From Elysia crispata (lineage: Eukaryota > Mollusca > Gastropoda > Plakobranchidae): 64,000 nt of DNA. Every line of letters begins with the position of its first letter. Positions within the stretch are counted from its first letter, which is position 1. The stretch lies in contig JAWDGP010006562.1 in the NCBI GenBank assembly GCA_033675545.1, positions 603,501-667,500 on the forward strand. Direction: 5' to 3'. Both the position numbers and the translations under genes were made by a program. Below are positions 54,456 through 64,000 of this stretch, in pieces. The notes under the pieces were generated by a model. It did no database searches and was not told the DNA's origin. It saw nothing but the letters and a program-made list of their open reading frames with translations.

Positions 54456-55600
54456 GCAGTAATAAATTAATTATCAGAAACATATTTATGGTAATACGAT
54501 TGCTTCTCAACAAACAACATCAGCAGCATCTACTACAAGAACTATAATAATAATAATAACTATATTTATATTGATTTTGCTAGATCCAGCTTTTGAAAAC
54601 ATACCAAATATTTCATTGGAAGCAAATTGACAATTTTCTGGAAAGTCATAATATTTTAGTTTATAAATAATTTAGAGAGCGTAATCCACTCTACTGATCA
54701 ATCACTTTATTGAGAAACAGGTCAATTTAACTACTCAAATTACACTACGATGGTAAGATTGTCAAGCATGAGTTAGATATAATTTTTATCTAGATCTTCA
54801 TCTACATTAGATAAAATAATCAAAATCATAGATCTTGTGCAGACTGAAAAGTTTGCATGCGGAAAGAAGACTCCAAACAAGAAATTATTATCAGATCTAG
54901 ATCAATCTAGATCCAGATCTAGATTTCACTTTTCATAAACCTACACCTATTTCATCTTGTTTTATTCTAGTTCTATTTAAGATTTCTCAATCGATCTTGA
55001 TAAATGACAAGAACTAAATGACAAAAAGCACTCTTCGAAGATAAAATAAGAATAATCCTTTGTTGGGAATAACGTCGAAGTCTGGATGTGAAGATTGAGA
55101 AATGGTGAAGCACAGACGAATGAGCGATAAAGTAAACAACTAGGCAGAATAAATAAGGTGGTAACAACTAAAATATTGATGTCAATTTCCATAACGCAAT
55201 TCATAATATTTAATACAAAACCGATATCAATATAATATAACTATATTGTCTGTGTTTATTCTTTTGTGCAGGCTGTCTGTTAATCTGTAGGCCTATTAAA
55301 AAAAAAGAAACCAAAAGAAAAAAAAACCAACTGAAACATTTTTAGTTTTGCTTGGAGATGAAAACTTCGTTTGCTATCAAAAAAAGCAGAATCTTTCATA
55401 AGTATTCGGAAAAGCAGAAGAGGGCCGAATTTCTATTAAAAAAAAATCAGAATTATTCCGATTAAATCGGTATGATTGGCAGGTCTAATACAAAAACAAA
55501 CATTAGGATGGTCACAATATTAATAATAATGATTATTATAATGTCGCTGCAGCCTATGGATGTCCTGCCAACTGTTAAAGCTGGCGGACCTGCAACTCAC

Positions 55601-55757
55601 CTGCATTAGGGATGATGTCAGGGAAGGCAGCAGCCTGTTGAGTTGCTATTTTTTTAAACCGTAGAAATTGCAAGAAGAGCTCTACCTCAAATGGAGTGGA
55701 TCCCCCACCCCCATCCCCTCCCTCTTGGCTCATTGTAGGCCCGAAGGTCCCTGCCAT
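55601..55757 (-). CDS. Possible first coding exon of an unrecognised gene
   Basis: The ATG at 55757 opens MAGTFGPTMSQEGGDGGGGS followed by TPFEVELFLQFLRFKKIATQ and AAAFPDIIPNA. It ends at a strong donor, CAG|GTGAGT, at 55601/55600 in phase 1. The Gly-rich start and amphipathic helical stretch look like real protein, and the exon is more GC-rich than its surroundings. No next exon was found at lower coordinates, and I do not recognise the family. Confidence 0.4.
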
Positions 55758-56243
55758 CTATGAAGGGGAAAAGTAGAACAAAAAAAAAAAAAAAAACTCT
55801 TAGGCTAAACATTTAGTCATTGCAAATATATTTAGGTATCGTATTCACTATTCTTTGTGCATCCCGCCTATTTAGCCACCAAACCCCTACTAAAGGCGAA
55901 ATAAAGCCAACAAATGTTGCGGCAAACTGTGCAAGTCACTCCAATGAATGTGGTGAAACCAGAGCTACTGCCTTTGCCTCCCTAATATAACCCAAGAACT
56001 CCTTATATTCCCCCAAATCCCCTAAACCCATAGACCTTGCCGAGAGATCTTGAACTGGGTTTCCACCTGGCCCCGCTTCTATTCCGATCCATCGGACGAA
56101 TCCTACCCTTCCATGAGTACATCCCCTTCCTGTCATTGCCTGCCTTGTATTGGGGCGAGGCATGCAACACCCTTACAATATTGAAACTAACTACCCCTAA
56201 AGCATAAAAGAAGAAGTCCCCAGGGACAATACAAATTACAAAT
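55758..56243 (+). other. Spacer upstream of the LTR element; possible promoter region of the minus-strand exon
   Basis: Moderately GC-rich in 55950-56200 with no recognised coding sequence. If the minus-strand exon is real, its 5' UTR and promoter would lie here. Confidence 0.35.
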
Positions 56244-56392
56244 TGATATGTCCATCTATTTTCACGACCTAACATGTAATTGAAATTTCCAGCCCGAGGC
56301 TGTTTTCACTTTTCTCTCCCTCTCTTGGCTACAAGCACGTTGTGTTGATCCGATCTTTGAGAATGAATGAATGAAAAGAACAAAGTCTTACA
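56244..56392 (+). repeat. 5' LTR (149 bp)
   Basis: Begins TGATATGTCC and ends CTTACA (TG...CA). It lacks the 16-bp stretch with AATAAA that is present in the 3' LTR. Confidence 0.9.
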
Positions 56393-56405
56393 TGGTGGCA
56401 GCGGT
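56393..56405 (+). promoter_or_regulatory. Primer binding site, tRNA-Leu
   Basis: TGGTGGCAGCGGT, directly after the 5' LTR, is complementary to ACCGCTGCCACCA, the 3' end of animal tRNA-Leu of the AAG/UAG type. Confidence 0.75.
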
Positions 56406-56566
56406 AAACCAAGGTTGAATTATTACATTGTTGCCTCTAAGGAACACGTAGCACTTCGATGTATACTAATTCTAGACTTTAGACTGTAGATCTAGGTTGT
56501 CGGGAGCCTACCAATTATCGATAGGTAGATCTAGGCTCAAGTTCTTTTTACCGGTACTTCAAGATC

Positions 56567-57692
56567 ATGGCAGAGGCTAGCTTTAGGTTGGCCCCTCCAT
56601 TCAAAATGAGTGAGGACAAACTGGCAGACCAATTCCGTAAATGGAAAAGCCAACTAGAAATATACTTGGAGGCCTCTGGAACAAACAAAAAACCACCGAA
56701 AACGCAATCCGCAATAATTTTGCATTGCGCTGGTGCAGAGGCAATAGAGGTGTTTGAGCAGATTGATTTTGCAGATGGCGAGGACCGGAGTGACCCCACT
56801 CAAGTGTTAGGGAAATTGCAACAATACTGCAGTCCAAGGAATAATGAAGTATTGGAACGATACAGATTCTGGAACTTGCCGTTTTGCACACCGTTTGACA
56901 AATTTGCCACAGAATTGAAGGCACAATCAGAGAAGTGCAATTTCTTAGAAAAGGATATGATGATTAGAGACAAAATCATATTCGCCGCCCCCAAGGATCT
57001 GAAAGAGAGGCTGCTCAGAGAACCTGAAATCACCTTAAAGAGAACAATCGACATATGTCAAGCATATGAACAAACTGCTAGCAACTTGAAGGAAATGAAG
57101 CAAGAGGACAAAATTGAGAAGGTCGTGAAGACTGGTTTTAAGAAACCAACAGGTAAACCCTTCAAACAATATGAAGGAACAAGAAGGTTCAACACGAGAC
57201 CAAGTGGTGCAAACAAAGACAGAGAGTGCGGATATTGTGGCAAGAAGCACACATTCAACAAAGAAGAATGTCCGGCCTGGGGCAAAACTTGTAATCACTG
57301 CGGGGGAAAGAACCATTGCAAGATAAAATGCAAAAAAATCCATTCTCTTACAGAGGAGATGGACTCTGACAATGAAGCGTGGCTGAACGCTATAGGAGAT
57401 GGAAAGAAGAGAGCCACTGCCTGTTTAAAAGTGAATAACTGTGAAGTCCGTTTTCAGCTAGATACGGCAGCAGATGTCAATACAATACAACAGAGATTTG
57501 TCAAAAAAGAGCAAGTTACAAAGTCTGACCAGACACTAGTTATGTGGAATGGGACCAAAATGACACCCTTAGGAGAGACAAAGCTACAAGTCTTGAATGA
57601 GAAAACAGGTCAAACACTGCCAGTGAAATTTACAGTTGTGAAAAATAACTTAAATTGTCTACTCAGCCTTACGACATGCCAAGATCTGCGAA
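56567..57692 (+). pseudogene. Gypsy gag and protease
   Basis: The ATG at 56567 opens an unbroken frame. Residues 1-200 are gag, with a coiled, basic end. Zinc knuckles are CGYCGKKHTFNKEEC (from residue 221) and CNHCGGKNHCKIKC. The aspartic protease signature FQLDTAADVNTI has its catalytic Asp at about residue 299. The frame reaches LLSLTTCQDL and then runs into a deletion that removes the protease-to-RT linker. Confidence 0.85.
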
Positions 57693-58888
57693 GGTTGACC
57701 CGGACATTAAACCACAAATCCCTTCGTGCAGAAAGGTACCCTTTGCTCTAGAGAAAAAGGTGGAGGAGGAGTTGAATTCTCTTATGAACAGAGGAATTTT
57801 ACAACGCGTGACAGAACCAACAGACTGGGTTAGTCTGATGGACATCGTGGAAAAGAAAAATGGATCTTTGCGCATATGCATAGACCCCCGTCCCCTCAAC
57901 AAGGCTCTGAAGAGGGAGCACTACAAACTGCCAACTTTAGACGACGTTTTACCCAAGTTCAGAGAGGCAAAGATGTTCACAAAACTGGATGTCAAAGAAG
58001 CTTTTTGGCACATAAAGCTGGACGAAGAGGTCAGCATGCTCACCACGATGATCACACCCTTCGGTCGTGTGCGTTGGACGAGGCTGCCATTTGGACTAAA
58101 TGTCTCAAGTGAGATCTTCCAAAGACACCTCACGACGGCGATCGATGACCTAGGTATAGTCAACGTAGCCGATGACTTATTGGTGATCAGCAACGGCTCC
58201 ACAGACGAAGAAGCATAGAGGGACGATGACAGAAAATACAAACTACTCAAGATGAGATGCAGCGAAAAAGGCATAAAGCTCAATCAAGACAAAGCTAGAG
58301 AGAAACAAAAAGAAGTCATCTTTATGGGCCATAAGATCAGTGACAAAGGAATAGAGCCTGATGAGCAGAAAGTAGAGGCCATTAAGAAAATGCAAACACC
58401 CAAAGATGTACATGACGTGCGAAGGTTTTGCGGAATGGTCCAATACCTTGCGAAATTCCTTGACAAACTCTCAGATAGACTGCAACCTTTGAGGGAGTTG
58501 ACGAAAAAAGACACACAATTTTCCTGGTCATCAGAATGTGAGACAGCATTCAATGAGATTAAAGATCTCATTGCAAAGACACCTGTCTTGAGATTCTATG
58601 ATCCTAACAAACCACTAGAGGTACAAGTGGACAACAGCAAAGATGGTTTGGGTGCATGCCTCATGCAGGATGGTCAACCCATTGAATTTGCGTCAAGGAC
58701 CCTAACAGAAACAGAGCAAAGATGGGCCAGATTGAAAAAGAGATGCTAGCGGTTGTATTTGGGCTGGAACGTTTTAACCAGTATACCTTTGGGCGGAAAA
58801 TTTTCGTCACCACAGATCATAAGCCCCTTGAAACAATCATTCGCAAACCTTTGAGTGAAGCACCCAGACGTCTTCAAAGGTTTAAATA
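57693..58888 (+). pseudogene. Gypsy reverse transcriptase and RNase H
   Basis: RT begins abruptly after the deletion at KVDPDIKPQIPSCRKVPFAL. It shows LRICIDPRPLNKALKREHYK, FTKLDVKEAFWHIKLD, LPFGLNVSSEIFQ and the catalytic NVADDLLVIS (about 58165). TAG at 58216 interrupts it. It continues with FMGHKISDKGIEPDEQKVEA and RRFCGMVQYLAKFL, then RNase H VQVDNSKDGLGACLMQDGQP. A one-base shift near 58735 moves the frame before AVVFGLERFNQYTFGRK and TTDHKPLETIIRKPLS. Confidence 0.85.
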
Positions 58889-60455
58889 ATGAGAAGCAAT
58901 CGTTATGCATTCGAACTGACATGGGCCAAAGGCAGCTCACTTCTCATTGCAGACACCTTGTCAAGAGCAGCAATTTGCAACATAGCTTCAAGCGAGCCGG
59001 GATTGACGAAAGAAACAGAAACGAAAGAAAGAAGCAACATTCCAGATGCGATGTTGGAAAAATTGAGGGCACAAACCAGCGACGATGACGACATGCAAGT
59101 CCTTATTGGCATTATCAAGAGAGGATGGCCAGAGGAAAAGTCAGAACATCCACCATCAGCCAGGCCATATTTTGACTTTCGCGAAACAATGAGCATAGAA
59201 AATGGGCTGATTGTCAGAGGTGAGAAAGTCATCGTCCCAAAGGCGATGAGAGGAGAGATTAAAAGGAGACTTCACGCAGCTCATCTATCCACAGATAGCA
59301 TGCTAAGGAGAGCAAGACGAACTGTATTTTGGCCAGGAATTGTTGCTGAAATTAAACAGATGGCTGATGCATGTGAAACATGTCAACAAAGCAAGCCAAG
59401 AAACCAGAAGGAGACGCTGATCCAACACGAGACAGGACAGCAACCATGGGTGAAGGTTGGCTCTGACATTTTTTAGATCAGAGGTAGACAGTACCTTGTT
59501 CTGGTAGACTTTTCCTCCAGTTTCATCGAAGTTGATTACCTACCTACTTCAGCATCGGATACAGTAATTCAGAAAATGAAGGCACACTTTGCAAGATATG
59601 GGGTACCAAAAGTGTTGGTGAGTGACAGTGGGCCACAGTACACATCCACGAGCTTCAGCCAGTTTATGAAGCACTGGGGCATCACACATGTACGCTCATC
59701 ACCAGGCCACCACCAAGCAAACGGCAAAGCAGAGTCGGCCGTGAAAGTAGTAAAGAACATGATGAAGCGATGCTTGATAGACCATGAAGATCAGTATGAA
59801 GGACTTTTGGAACTGAGAAACACCCCAAGACAAGATGGGATCATACCAGCACAGGTCATGTTCCAGAGAGAAATGAGAACACTCCTACCCTCACTTAAAA
59901 GTTAAAATGAGGAACCCCGATCTCACCAACATCCAAAAGAAGAAGATAGAGCACAATCGTAAAGTCAAACAACAATTCGACAAGAAGGCCAAAGACATGC
60001 ACCCTTTCCAAAGACATCAAACCGTCTATTACCAGAACCCGGACAAGCCTGGGTGGAACCCTGGTAGGATCACCGACAGGATCAGCGATCGATCCTGCGA
60101 CGTGGAAGGAGAAACTGGCGGCACCTACACTCGCAACAGAGTGCACCTGAGACCCAAGCACACTCCTTTCAAGAGCCTCATTCAAGTTGACGATGACGTC
60201 ATGCCAGCAGAAGACACAACAATGGAAGAGGACAATTGTCAGTGGCGATACAGTCAATTGCACGTTCCTCAAAATGGCCGAGCAGCACATCCGACGCGGC
60301 CAGCGGTCGAGCTCCCACACTCACCGCAAACGGATGAGTCCAAGAACTATCCACCCCTCCTGGATCAACGATCAGGAGCCCACTCAGACACACGCAACAC
60401 ACACATAACTCGTAGTGGTCGTGTAGTTCGTAAGCCTGACAAGTACACACTTTAA
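58889..60455 (+). pseudogene. Gypsy integrase and C-terminal tail
   Basis: The zinc H2C2 segment (HAAHLSTDSMLRRARRTVFW ... CETCQ) is followed by the integrase core. The first catalytic Asp is in KVGSDIF, directly followed by TAG (59474-59476). The second is in LVSDSGPQYTS (about 59615) and the Glu in GKAESAVKVVKN (about 59730). A one-base gain near 59903 shifts the frame into the C-terminal domain, PDLTNIQKKKIEHNRKVKQQ and onward, ending TRSGRVVRKPDKYTL at 60455. Confidence 0.85.
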
Positions 60456-61041
60456 GGAAAATGAAAATTTGCTCTTGATTACCAGGCAGTGCAGCGACCA
60501 CCAAACAATACAGATACACTAGGCTCATAGTAGACACTAATGTAATGCTTATAAGCAAATGCATTGGTCGTTAAGATCAATTTTATTTCTTACGTCATGG
60601 AATAGATAGTTAACAATCAAACATTGATACCCGTTCATACTCATCACTTGGGAAAGATGACTTTTCAACTCCAAGAGGTTGCATCGACATTTTTCTTTTA
60701 ACAAAGTCTTAGACAATTCTCGAACATTTCAAAGTATACATTATTTTAAGTACATAGTACAAGAGCCTGACTTGTTTCCCAATCGTTAATGAGTAATTTA
60801 GTTCTACTGATAAATTTTGTACATGTATAACGTTTCTACAAGCAACAAGCATTGGTGTACTGTTTTCTTTAACTCTCATCGTTAAGTTGACTTAAGGCAC
60901 ATTGGTTTCAAGATAAATGAAATGGTTTAACTCCAGCAAGGAGCAGTTTTGAGCTTTCTCTTTTTTTATGTGATTGAAAAGTACCCTTCATAACTTGGCC
61001 AAGGCAATGGATTAAATAAATATATTATATGCATTTAAAAT

Positions 61042-61057
61042 AAAGAAGGGGGGATGT
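61042..61057 (+). promoter_or_regulatory. Polypurine tract
   Basis: AAAGAAGGGGGGATGT lies just before the 3' LTR, the usual plus-strand primer site. Confidence 0.7.
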
Positions 61058-61222
61058 TGATATGTCCATCTATTTTCACGACCTAACATGTAATTGGAAT
61101 TTCCAGCCCGAGGCTGTTTTCACTTTTCTCTCTCTCTCTCTTGCTTAATAAAGAATGGCTACAAGGACGTTGTGTTGATCCGATCTTTGAGAATGAATGA
61201 ATGAAAAGAACAAAGTCTTGCA
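61058..61222 (+). repeat. 3' LTR (165 bp)
   Basis: TGATATGTCC...CTTGCA. It contains AATAAA at 61147-61152 within a stretch that is missing from the 5' LTR. Confidence 0.9.
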
Positions 61223-62088
61223 CAAAGAATGAAAATAAAAGGGTAAAACAAAGAAAAAACAAAAAAAAAACTAACCTACCCAGAGACAAGAAAAGATGTT
61301 CAATTATCCCAAAAGAGTAGAAAGAAAAAAAAATGTATAAAAAAAACGGCTTTCAAAGGGGGTGGCGAAGACCAAGACAAACTACTGGAACTGCAAGCAT
61401 CCGAGATCTATAGGAAAAGGGAAAAAAAAACTTGAGAGGAATGAAAATCAAAATCAAAATCAGAGAAACGTCTAAAAAAAAACGGTTTCACAATTTAAGA
61501 AATAAATAGACGATCTAGGATGACCAGATCCAGAGCAAAAAAAAAAAAAATACAAAAAGCCTAGGACAGCCACCAATCGCTTCGGATATTTTAAATGAAA
61601 TAACACTATATTGAGAGAGAAATTTTCTTAACACATATTCATTAGATCTAGATACCTAGATGGTATAAGATCAGACTGATCGTCAGATTTTCAAATAAAT
61701 TAAAAAAAAACAACCAACAAATATAATTATATTTTAGAACTTCTCACTAAACAGGTTCAGATCTGGAAAAGTTGCAGATATCGGCCCAACTCACAGGCTT
61801 CCAAATAAATGTTTCTTGACGAATTCGAAACTTGTAGTTGAATAGGATTTTTGAGCAACACAGAAATGCTTACATCCTGAAAAGTATCTATTTGCGATGA
61901 ATAAAACCTTCCTATTAGTGTTCAGCATATCAAATTCATAGAAAATAACAATTTTAAAGCTTAGAGTGGGTTGGGCCGATAATCATAACTGCAATTTATA
62001 CCCCTCACGGAGCAATCTACGCTAAACACAAAATAAGACTAGGTCACGACGAAGGGATGAAAGGAAGAGAGAAAAAAAAAAAAGTAAT
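61223..62088 (+). other. Intergenic, A-rich, nothing recognised
   Basis: Multiple A-runs and no coding resemblance. Confidence 0.5.
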
Positions 62089-62292
62089 TGACTGAATCAA
62101 ATCGAGATCTAAAGACCCACTTTTGACACCAATGTATCTAGATTACTTTCTTTGCATCTTTTATAAACTTAGAGATCTAGAAAAAAAAAATAAGTAAATG
62201 ACTAAATCAAATCGAGATCTAAAGACCCACTTTTGACACCAATGTATCTAGATTACTTTCTTTGCATCTTTCATAAACTTAGAGATCTAGAT
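62089..62292 (+). repeat. ~105-bp tandem duplication, nearly identical copies
   Basis: AATCAAATCGAGATCTAAAG, CACTTTTGACACCAATGTAT and TTACTTTCTTTGCATCTTT recur in tandem. The copies differ at only a few positions, so the duplication is recent. Confidence 0.9.
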
Positions 62293-62766
62293 TGAAAAAG
62301 TATCTGGAGGAATCGATAAGCTTAACCATTGAGAAATCCAGATCGTGGATAACATACAATTAGAAAATATTTTATTAATCTACATCTAGAACTTGAAGTA
62401 AATGACCTAAACGAAAACAAAATAGAAAGGTCTGAACAAATCTACATCTAGAATCCCCTTTTTCGAAAGAAAAAGCCTCCGAGAGTCTCTGTCAACATCA
62501 AACCTCAAGTTCCAAACAATTGACTGATGTGCGATTCCGCGCTCGGGCTTCTACAAAAGCGCGTCCTAGTAGGCCAGGACTGATACTAAAGCCGGCCATA
62601 GACGTGTCGATAAATTGATGCCGTCAATGGACTGGCATTATTGCTAACAATATCCCAAGCAATAATTGCCTTCCATCTGCCCACTCACGCGTCGACATAA
62701 TAATCCTCCGATCCACAAGCTGAACTTGTGCCATTGTGTTAAATGGAGTGTCAAGCACCAGCAGTA

Positions 62767-63171
62767 ACGGCGCTCTCTGCGGCTACAATTATTAAGATTT
62801 GCAGAAGAAGAGCTAAAAAAAAGACGCTCACGTAGAGTATGGGTGAAGCCATGGCTACTGAAAAAACAAGATTTATCCCATGTTAATTTAATAAGGGAAT
62901 TACAAGATATTGCCGAAGACTGGAAAAACTATTTGCGCATGAATAAAGAAACATGTCTTGACTTATTGGAAAGGATTAAAAAGTAAGACACTGTCATGCG
63001 CTCGGCTATAACCTCACATGAGCGACTTGCTGCCACTTTGGGGTTTTTGATAACCGGTGGGTCTTTGAAAGACCTCAAATTTAGCACTTGTATGTCAGCG
63101 CAATCCCTTGGGAGAGTAATTCCGGAAACATGCAGAGCCATATTCAGCGTGCTGAAACACGAATACTTCAA
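62767..63171 (+). pseudogene. Harbinger (HARBI1-like) transposase, first exon
   Basis: The open frame reads LQLLRFAEEELKKRRSRRVW, VKPWLLKKQDLSHVNLIREL, EDWKNYLRMNKETCLDLLER, then TAA at 62983-62985 in a KK(stop)DTVMRSAI context where the family has Gln. It continues ERLAATLGFLITGGSLKDLK, SAQSLGRVIPETCRAIFSVL and ends at a GTAAGT donor after EYFK. This is the N-terminal helical part; the catalytic DDE part would be downstream. No ATG precedes the motif in frame (a TAA lies just upstream), so an upstream exon is possible. Confidence 0.75.
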
Positions 63172-63179
63172 GGTAAGTG

Positions 63180-63514
63180 CAATTATTTTATTTTCTATCA
63201 TTTAATCATAATTATAACAGCTTTAGAACCCCCATGATGTTAGGCTGAACTGAGTAAGGCCTACTATTTCCAGGCATTTTGAATGTGGTTTGGTGGTTTG
63301 ATCAAACTATTTAGAACTATTTAATTAAATCTTGTTGAAGAATCGCCAACTAACTTAGTTAAAGAAACAATTTAAAGAAGCAGTTTTACATAATTATGTA
63401 TTTAAAATGTTATATTAATTTTAAAAAGGCATTGTTATGTAAATCTAAGTAACCTAATATAAAACATGAAGAAATCAAGGCTTTTGTTTTGAATTAGCAG
63501 TACGTTAACACTGA
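63180..63514 (+). other. Harbinger intron or spacer
   Basis: AT-rich with no coding signal. It follows the donor of the transposase exon. Confidence 0.45.
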
Positions 63515-63518
63515 CACT

Positions 63519-63600
<82 letters not shown>

Positions 63601-63671
63601 CTCTATGCATCTCTCTCTCCCTCTTTCTGTACTCTTTGCATCTCTCTCCCTCTCTCTGTATCTCTTTGCAC

Positions 63672-63740
<69 letters not shown>
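63515..63740 (+). repeat. Paired (CT)n tracts separated by TGTATCTCTTTGCATCTCT units
   Basis: CT runs at 63515-63596 and 63674-63738 flank a pyrimidine-rich block in which CTGTATCTCTTTGCA-type units repeat about four times. Confidence 0.95.
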
Positions 63741-63743
<3 letters not shown>

Positions 63744-64000
63744 CTCTTTGCATCTTGCTCTTTCTTTCTCCCTCACTCACAGACGTAAACATTAATTTTT
63801 GTTTCGTTCACACTGGAAACAAAATACTAAGGCAGCTAATAATCGTTATAATATGTTCGGTACAGGTCTTGTTGAATTGGTTGAATGTTTCCAAAAATAA
63901 GGTAATGTTGAAGGTGTGGTGTGCGGACTAGCAAGCAAACGGGAGTGACGTGATAATGTCCTTATTTGTCCTTCATAGATGACTTCCGAAATCAATTTTT

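Larger units (their letters stand above)
50521..55560 (+). other. Intergenic with scattered microsatellites
   Basis: No coding resemblance. It contains (GT)n(GA)n at 52071-52126, degenerate ATC/ACC trinucleotides at 52270-52390, a CA/CG tract at 52457-52482 and (AAT)n at 54366-54454. AGATCTAGATCT clusters occur at 54780-54925. Confidence 0.6.
56244..61222 (+). mobile_element. Ty3/Gypsy LTR retrotransposon, Mag-type (4979 bp, defective)
   Basis: Two short LTRs (149 and 165 bp) flank a tRNA-Leu primer site, gag with zinc knuckles, protease, RT, RNase H, integrase and a purine tract. The flanks CAAAT (56239-56243) and CAAAG (61223-61227) fit a 5-bp target duplication with one change. RT and RNase H motifs fit the Mag group of Gypsy. 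There is no envelope gene. The LTRs differ by only about four substitutions and one 16-bp indel, so insertion was recent, yet the coding region has a deletion, two stops and frameshifts. Confidence 0.9.
62587..64000 (+). mobile_element. PIF/Harbinger element, left end, running out of the window
   Basis: The left terminus TAAAGCCGGCCATAGACGTG matches the inverted right end of the non-autonomous element at 6760-7795. Both share sub-terminal sequence, and a Harbinger transposase starts inside. The right end lies beyond the window. Confidence 0.65.

Noticed and set aside
54134..54547. 137-residue frame with a poly-Asn run
   Set aside because: It is driven by the (AAT)n tract; the leading part has no family resemblance or splice support.
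56244..61222. An endogenous retrovirus
   Set aside because: There is no envelope-like frame after integrase. The C-terminal tail ends shortly before the polypurine tract, and RT motifs fit the Mag group of Gypsy retrotransposons.

Overview
This window is a piece of an animal nuclear genome, most likely from a mollusc and probably a gastropod. Four things point that way: one host gene split by long introns, AT-rich spacer DNA, many CT/TA/AAT microsatellites, and a mobile-element mix (HERO-type LINE, Mag-type Gypsy, PIF/Harbinger, piggyBac, DD41D mariner, a RAG1-N-terminus-like transposon) of the kind reported from molluscs and other invertebrates. The species cannot be fixed from the sequence alone.

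Host gene. Positions 69-27540 (+) carry the last seven coding exons of syntaxin-5 (STX5), the Qa-SNARE of ER-Golgi and intra-Golgi transport. Exon phases join without error for 244 residues to a C-terminal membrane anchor and a stop codon. The 5' exons lie upstream of the window. One further possible host exon, on the minus strand (55601-55757), looks like the first coding exon of a gene I do not recognise.

Introns of STX5 (182-27380). Intron 1 holds a ~290-bp tandem duplication; one copy has been hit by a 477-bp pogo-like MITE, so the other copy preserves the empty site. Intron 2 has two Helitron-like repeats and a non-autonomous Harbinger. Intron 3 has a minus-strand LINE RT remnant, a HERO LINE nested in a second copy of the MITE, a Pol III SINE-like unit, an APE endonuclease remnant and a (CT)n(TA)n tract. 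Intron 4 carries a decayed transposon whose protein pairs a RAG1-N-terminal-like zinc region with a RAG/Chapaev-like DDE core. Intron 6 is mostly unassigned, with a large (CT)n tract and a weak gag-like remnant.

Downstream (27.5-40 kb). There is a Penelope-like remnant flanked by direct repeats, with a well-formed hammerhead ribozyme motif at its downstream repeat. After it come a ~1.5-kb direct duplication, a PIF/Harbinger relic with perfect TTA target duplications, and a frameshifted piggyBac gene with one intron.

40.3-46.4 kb. Two ~0.5-kb inverted repeats enclose a decayed minus-strand gene for a PIN/XPG-like protein. An almost intact DD41D mariner, bounded by TA, is inserted within it. 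I regard this as a candidate long-TIR transposon of uncertain superfamily and, with the RAG1-like element, the most interesting part of the window.

47-64 kb. After a second pogo-like MITE family there is mostly AT-rich spacer, then a full-length but defective Ty3/Gypsy (Mag-type) element with very short LTRs and a tRNA-Leu primer site (56244-61222). The window ends inside a PIF/Harbinger element whose transposase start is visible. Nearly every mobile gene here is broken by stops or frameshifts; only STX5 reads as a maintained gene.
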